The translations under genes were made by a program, and so were the position numbers. From positions 186,001 through 250,000 of the forward strand of contig NZ_JADLQQ010000001.1 in the NCBI RefSeq assembly GCF_015477765.1: DNA of 64,000 nucleotides. The letters are read 5' to 3'. Each line of letters opens with the position of its first letter. Within the stretch, counting starts at the first letter, position 1. Under the pieces are notes generated by a model. That model was given only the letters and a program-made list of their open reading frames with translations. It was not told where the DNA came from and did no database searches. The DNA comes from Nocardia transvalensis (GTDB lineage: Bacteria > Actinomycetota > Actinomycetes > Mycobacteriales > Mycobacteriaceae). Shown here one piece after another: positions 62,133-64,000 of the stretch.

Positions 62133-64000
62133 ATGAGCCGCATGTGGGAAATGCAGGGTGCAAAGCGGGGCGACGGCCGTCGCCCGGCCGTCCGACGAAT
62201 GCATCACGTATTCGAGTCCAGTTGCGATGCCACGCCCGACGCGGTCGCGCTGGACTGTGCGGGCGCGACACTCAGCTACGCCGAATTGGATTCGCGCGCG
62301 AATAGTTTGGCGCACCATCTGCGCTCTCTCGGCGTGACCGAAGGCGTGCGGGTGGCGATTCTGCTGCCGCGCTCGGTGCATACCTACGTGGCACTGCTGG
62401 GTATCGGTAAGGCCGGAGCCACCTTCGTACCCATCGATCCCGGCGCGCCGCCGAATCGCGTGGCCTACATCGTCGAGGACGCCGACGTCGAGGTCGTGGT
62501 GACCTCGACCGAACTGGACGATGCGCTGAACGGCTTGGACCGCACCGTCGTTCGGGTGGATGCCGATGCCGCGGCGATCGCGTCCGCACCGACGACCCGG
62601 CCGGAGCCGCCCGCGGGCCTGGCCGATCCGGTCGCGTACATCATGTACACGTCCGGATCCAGCGGCCGCCCGAAGGGCGTGCTCATCGCGCAGTCGAGCA
62701 TCTGCAACTTCCTGGACGTGGTGCCGGACGTCTACGACATCCGCACCGGCGATCGCGTCTACCAGGGCATGACCATCTCGTTCGACTTCTCCATCGAGGA
62801 GATCTGGCCGACCTGGGCGCGCGGGGCCACGGTCGTCGTCGGCCCGACGGATTCGCGCCGCCTCGGCGGTGAGCTCGCCGACTTCCTGGAGTCCTCGGGT
62901 GTGACGGTGCTGTACTGCGTGCCAACGCTGCTGGCGACGATTCCCCGTGAACTGCCGTCGATTCGCAGCATTCTCGTCGGCGGCGAGGCCTGCCCGGCAC
63001 AGCTGGTCGAGCGCTGGGCCAGGCCCGGCCGGCGCATGCTCAACACCTACGGCCCCACCGAAGCCACCGTCACGGCGACGGTCGGCGAATTGGTGCCCGG
63101 CAAGCAGGTGACGATCGGACGGGCGCTGCCCACGTATTCGGTGATCCTGCTCGACGACAACCGCGATACCGTCGCCGACGGGGAGGTCGGCGAGATCTGC
63201 ATCGGCGGGCCGGGTGTCGCGCTCGGCTATATCGGCCGTCCGGACCTGACCGCCGACCGGTTCATCGATCATCCGGCCGCCCCGGACGGAAAGCTATATC
63301 GCACAGGCGATCTCGGGCGCTTCGATGCCTCCGGCGAGCTGGAGTACATGGGGCGAGCCGATGCCGAGGTGAAGATCCGCGGCCATCGCATCGATCTCGG
63401 CGAGATCGAGTCCGTACTCCTGGAGGACCCGTCGGTGACCGAGGCGGTGGTCGCGACCACGGACCACGCGGGTGCCGACGGTCCGGAATTGGCCGCCTAC
63501 GTGGTGCTCTCGGACTCGAGCGAGGCGGATGAGGAACTGCGAGCACGGTTGCACCGGGGTATGCGAGATCGGTTGCCCGCGTATATGGTCGCCTCGTACG
63601 TGGAGGTGATCGAGGCGCTGCCGACCATGCCGTCGGGCAAGGTGGACCGCCGACAGCTCCCCGCCCCGACCGGTCACCGCTTCGTCGGATCCGGCCCGGT
63701 GGTGGCACCCGCCGACGCCACCGAGCAGCGCATCCGCGACGTCTGGGCCGAGGCGCTGAGCCTGCCACCCGAGACGGTGTCGGTGACCGCCGACTTCTTC
63801 ACCGACCTCGGCGGGCATTCCCTGCTGGCGGCGCGGGTGGTGTCACAGCTGCGCGCGAGTGGCGCCGCACCGCACGCGGCGCTGCGGGACCTGTACCGGT
63901 ATCCGACCGTGCAGGCGATGGCGGCACATCTGCCCGCCCCGTCGACCGTGTCGGCCGGTGCCGACTCCGGGCCGAAACCCTTGCGGCACAGCACATCCAC
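62133..64000 (+). CDS. N-terminal part of a Pls/PosA-type peptide synthetase (A-T, cut by window end)
   Basis: An open frame runs from this ATG to the right edge without a stop (622 residues visible). Residues about 25-520 form an adenylation domain: A3 YTSGSSGRPKG from residue 172, A4 ISFDFSIEEIWPTWARGA, A5 LNTYGPTEAT, A7 YRTGDLGRFD, A8 KIRGHRIDLGEIE and A10 PSGKVDRR. A carrier domain follows with Ser563 in DLGGHSLLA. Starting with A and no condensation domain, plus the EEIWPTWARGATVV stretch, is typical of poly-lysine-synthetase-like (Pls/PosA) proteins, in which a membrane domain follows the carrier. My specificity reading is D-F-E-Y-L-G-T-V-T-K; glutamate at the third position would suit a basic amino acid. 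The ribosome site is weak (GGTGG). Confidence 0.85.
   Translation, partial: MSRMWEMQGAKRGDGRRPAVRRMHHVFESSCDATPDAVALDCAGATLSYAELDSRANSLAHHLRSLGVTEGVRVAILLPRSVHTYVALLGIGKAGATFVPIDPGAPPNRVAYIVEDADVEVVVTSTELDDALNGLDRTVVRVDADAAAIASAPTTRPEPPAGLADPVAYIMYTSGSSGRPKGVLIAQSSICNFLDVVPDVYDIRTGDRVYQGMTISFDFSIEEIWPTWARGATVVVGPTDSRRLGGELADFLESSGVTVLYCVPTLLATIPRELPSIRSILVGGEACPAQLVERWARPGRRMLNTYGPTEATVTATVGELVPGKQVTIGRALPTYSVILLDDNRDTVADGEVGEICIGGPGVALGYIGRPDLTADRFIDHPAAPDGKLYRTGDLGRFDASGELEYMGRADAEVKIRGHRIDLGEIESVLLEDPSVTEAVVATTDHAGADGPELAAYVVLSDSSEADEELRARLHRGMRDRLPAYMVASYVEVIEALPTMPSGKVDRRQLPAPTGHRFVGSGPVVAPADATEQRIRDVWAEALSLPPETVSVTADFFTDLGGHSLLAARVVSQLRASGAAPHAALRDLYRYPTVQAMAAHLPAPSTVSAGADSGPKPLRHSTS

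Noticed and set aside
1..64000. tRNA, rRNA, insertion sequences, prophage or attachment sites
   Set aside because: No transposase, integrase or clover-leaf sequence was recognised; mobile-element origin of the accessory genes is not supported by the sequence.

Overview
The window is about 70 percent GC, with dense coding on both strands, GTG and ATG starts, ATGA/GTGA start-stop overlaps and several promoters without a leader. Gene content points to a mycolic-acid actinomycete of the Nocardia/Rhodococcus type, most likely Nocardia. It has a KasA-type ketosynthase, an antigen-85-like esterase, AdnAB instead of RecBCD, WhiB7, a mycoredoxin and narGHJI. The order from the Lon-like protease at 326 to the alkyltransferase-like gene at 28179 matches, from memory, the M. 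tuberculosis block Rv3194c to Rv3204. Local insertions include an esterase, a P450, an arylsulfotransferase with its regulator and a CocE-type hydrolase. The genus call is an inference from gene content; no rRNA is present.

Layout. 1-8.5 kb: end of a PPA1309-like gene, Lon-like PDZ protease, Zincin_2-type metalloprotease, secreted esterase, P450, an orphan ThiF-like zinc protein overlapping a small secreted peptide gene, and an ABC1/UbiB kinase. 8.5-11.7 kb: a perfect hairpin, an array of eight 24-nt repeats, an arylsulfotransferase/XRE-cupin pair around a perfect palindrome, and whiB7 with a long leader (WhiB7-type promoter, 104-codon upstream ORF, intrinsic attenuator). 11.7-28.5 kb: genome maintenance and redox genes (uvrD2, mrx1, nudC, a potassium channel, adnB, adnA, a TetR/LipV pair and an alkyltransferase-like protein), with a possible SOS box before adnA. 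28.5-35.2 kb: VOC protein, fused MobA-MoeA, an epoxide-hydrolase pair behind a perfect KstR-type motif, and an arylsulfatase. 35.6-42.5 kb: narGHJI, which needs the molybdenum cofactor that MobA-MoeA helps make.

42.5-64 kb is more accessory. It holds a lone KasA-like synthase whose stop codon starts a 26/24-nt repeat array, and a three-gene operon of flavin monooxygenase, serine hydrolase and acyl-CoA ligase with a divergent TetR. It also holds a Tat-exported phosphatase, an antigen-85-like esterase, a C-A-T-TE peptide synthetase coupled to an unknown gene, and an MmyB-type regulator with an aldo/keto reductase. A TetR/SDR pair follows. At the right edge is the start of a second peptide synthetase gene, resembling the Pls/PosA (poly-lysine synthetase-like) group and cut by the window end.

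The observations most worth following are the whiB7 leader, the leaderless mini-gene coupled to mobA-moeA, the KstR-like site, the SOS-like inverted repeat upstream of adnA, the two synthetase loci, the tandem-repeat arrays placed just after genes, and the small two-cysteine secreted peptide beside the orphan ThiF-like protein.
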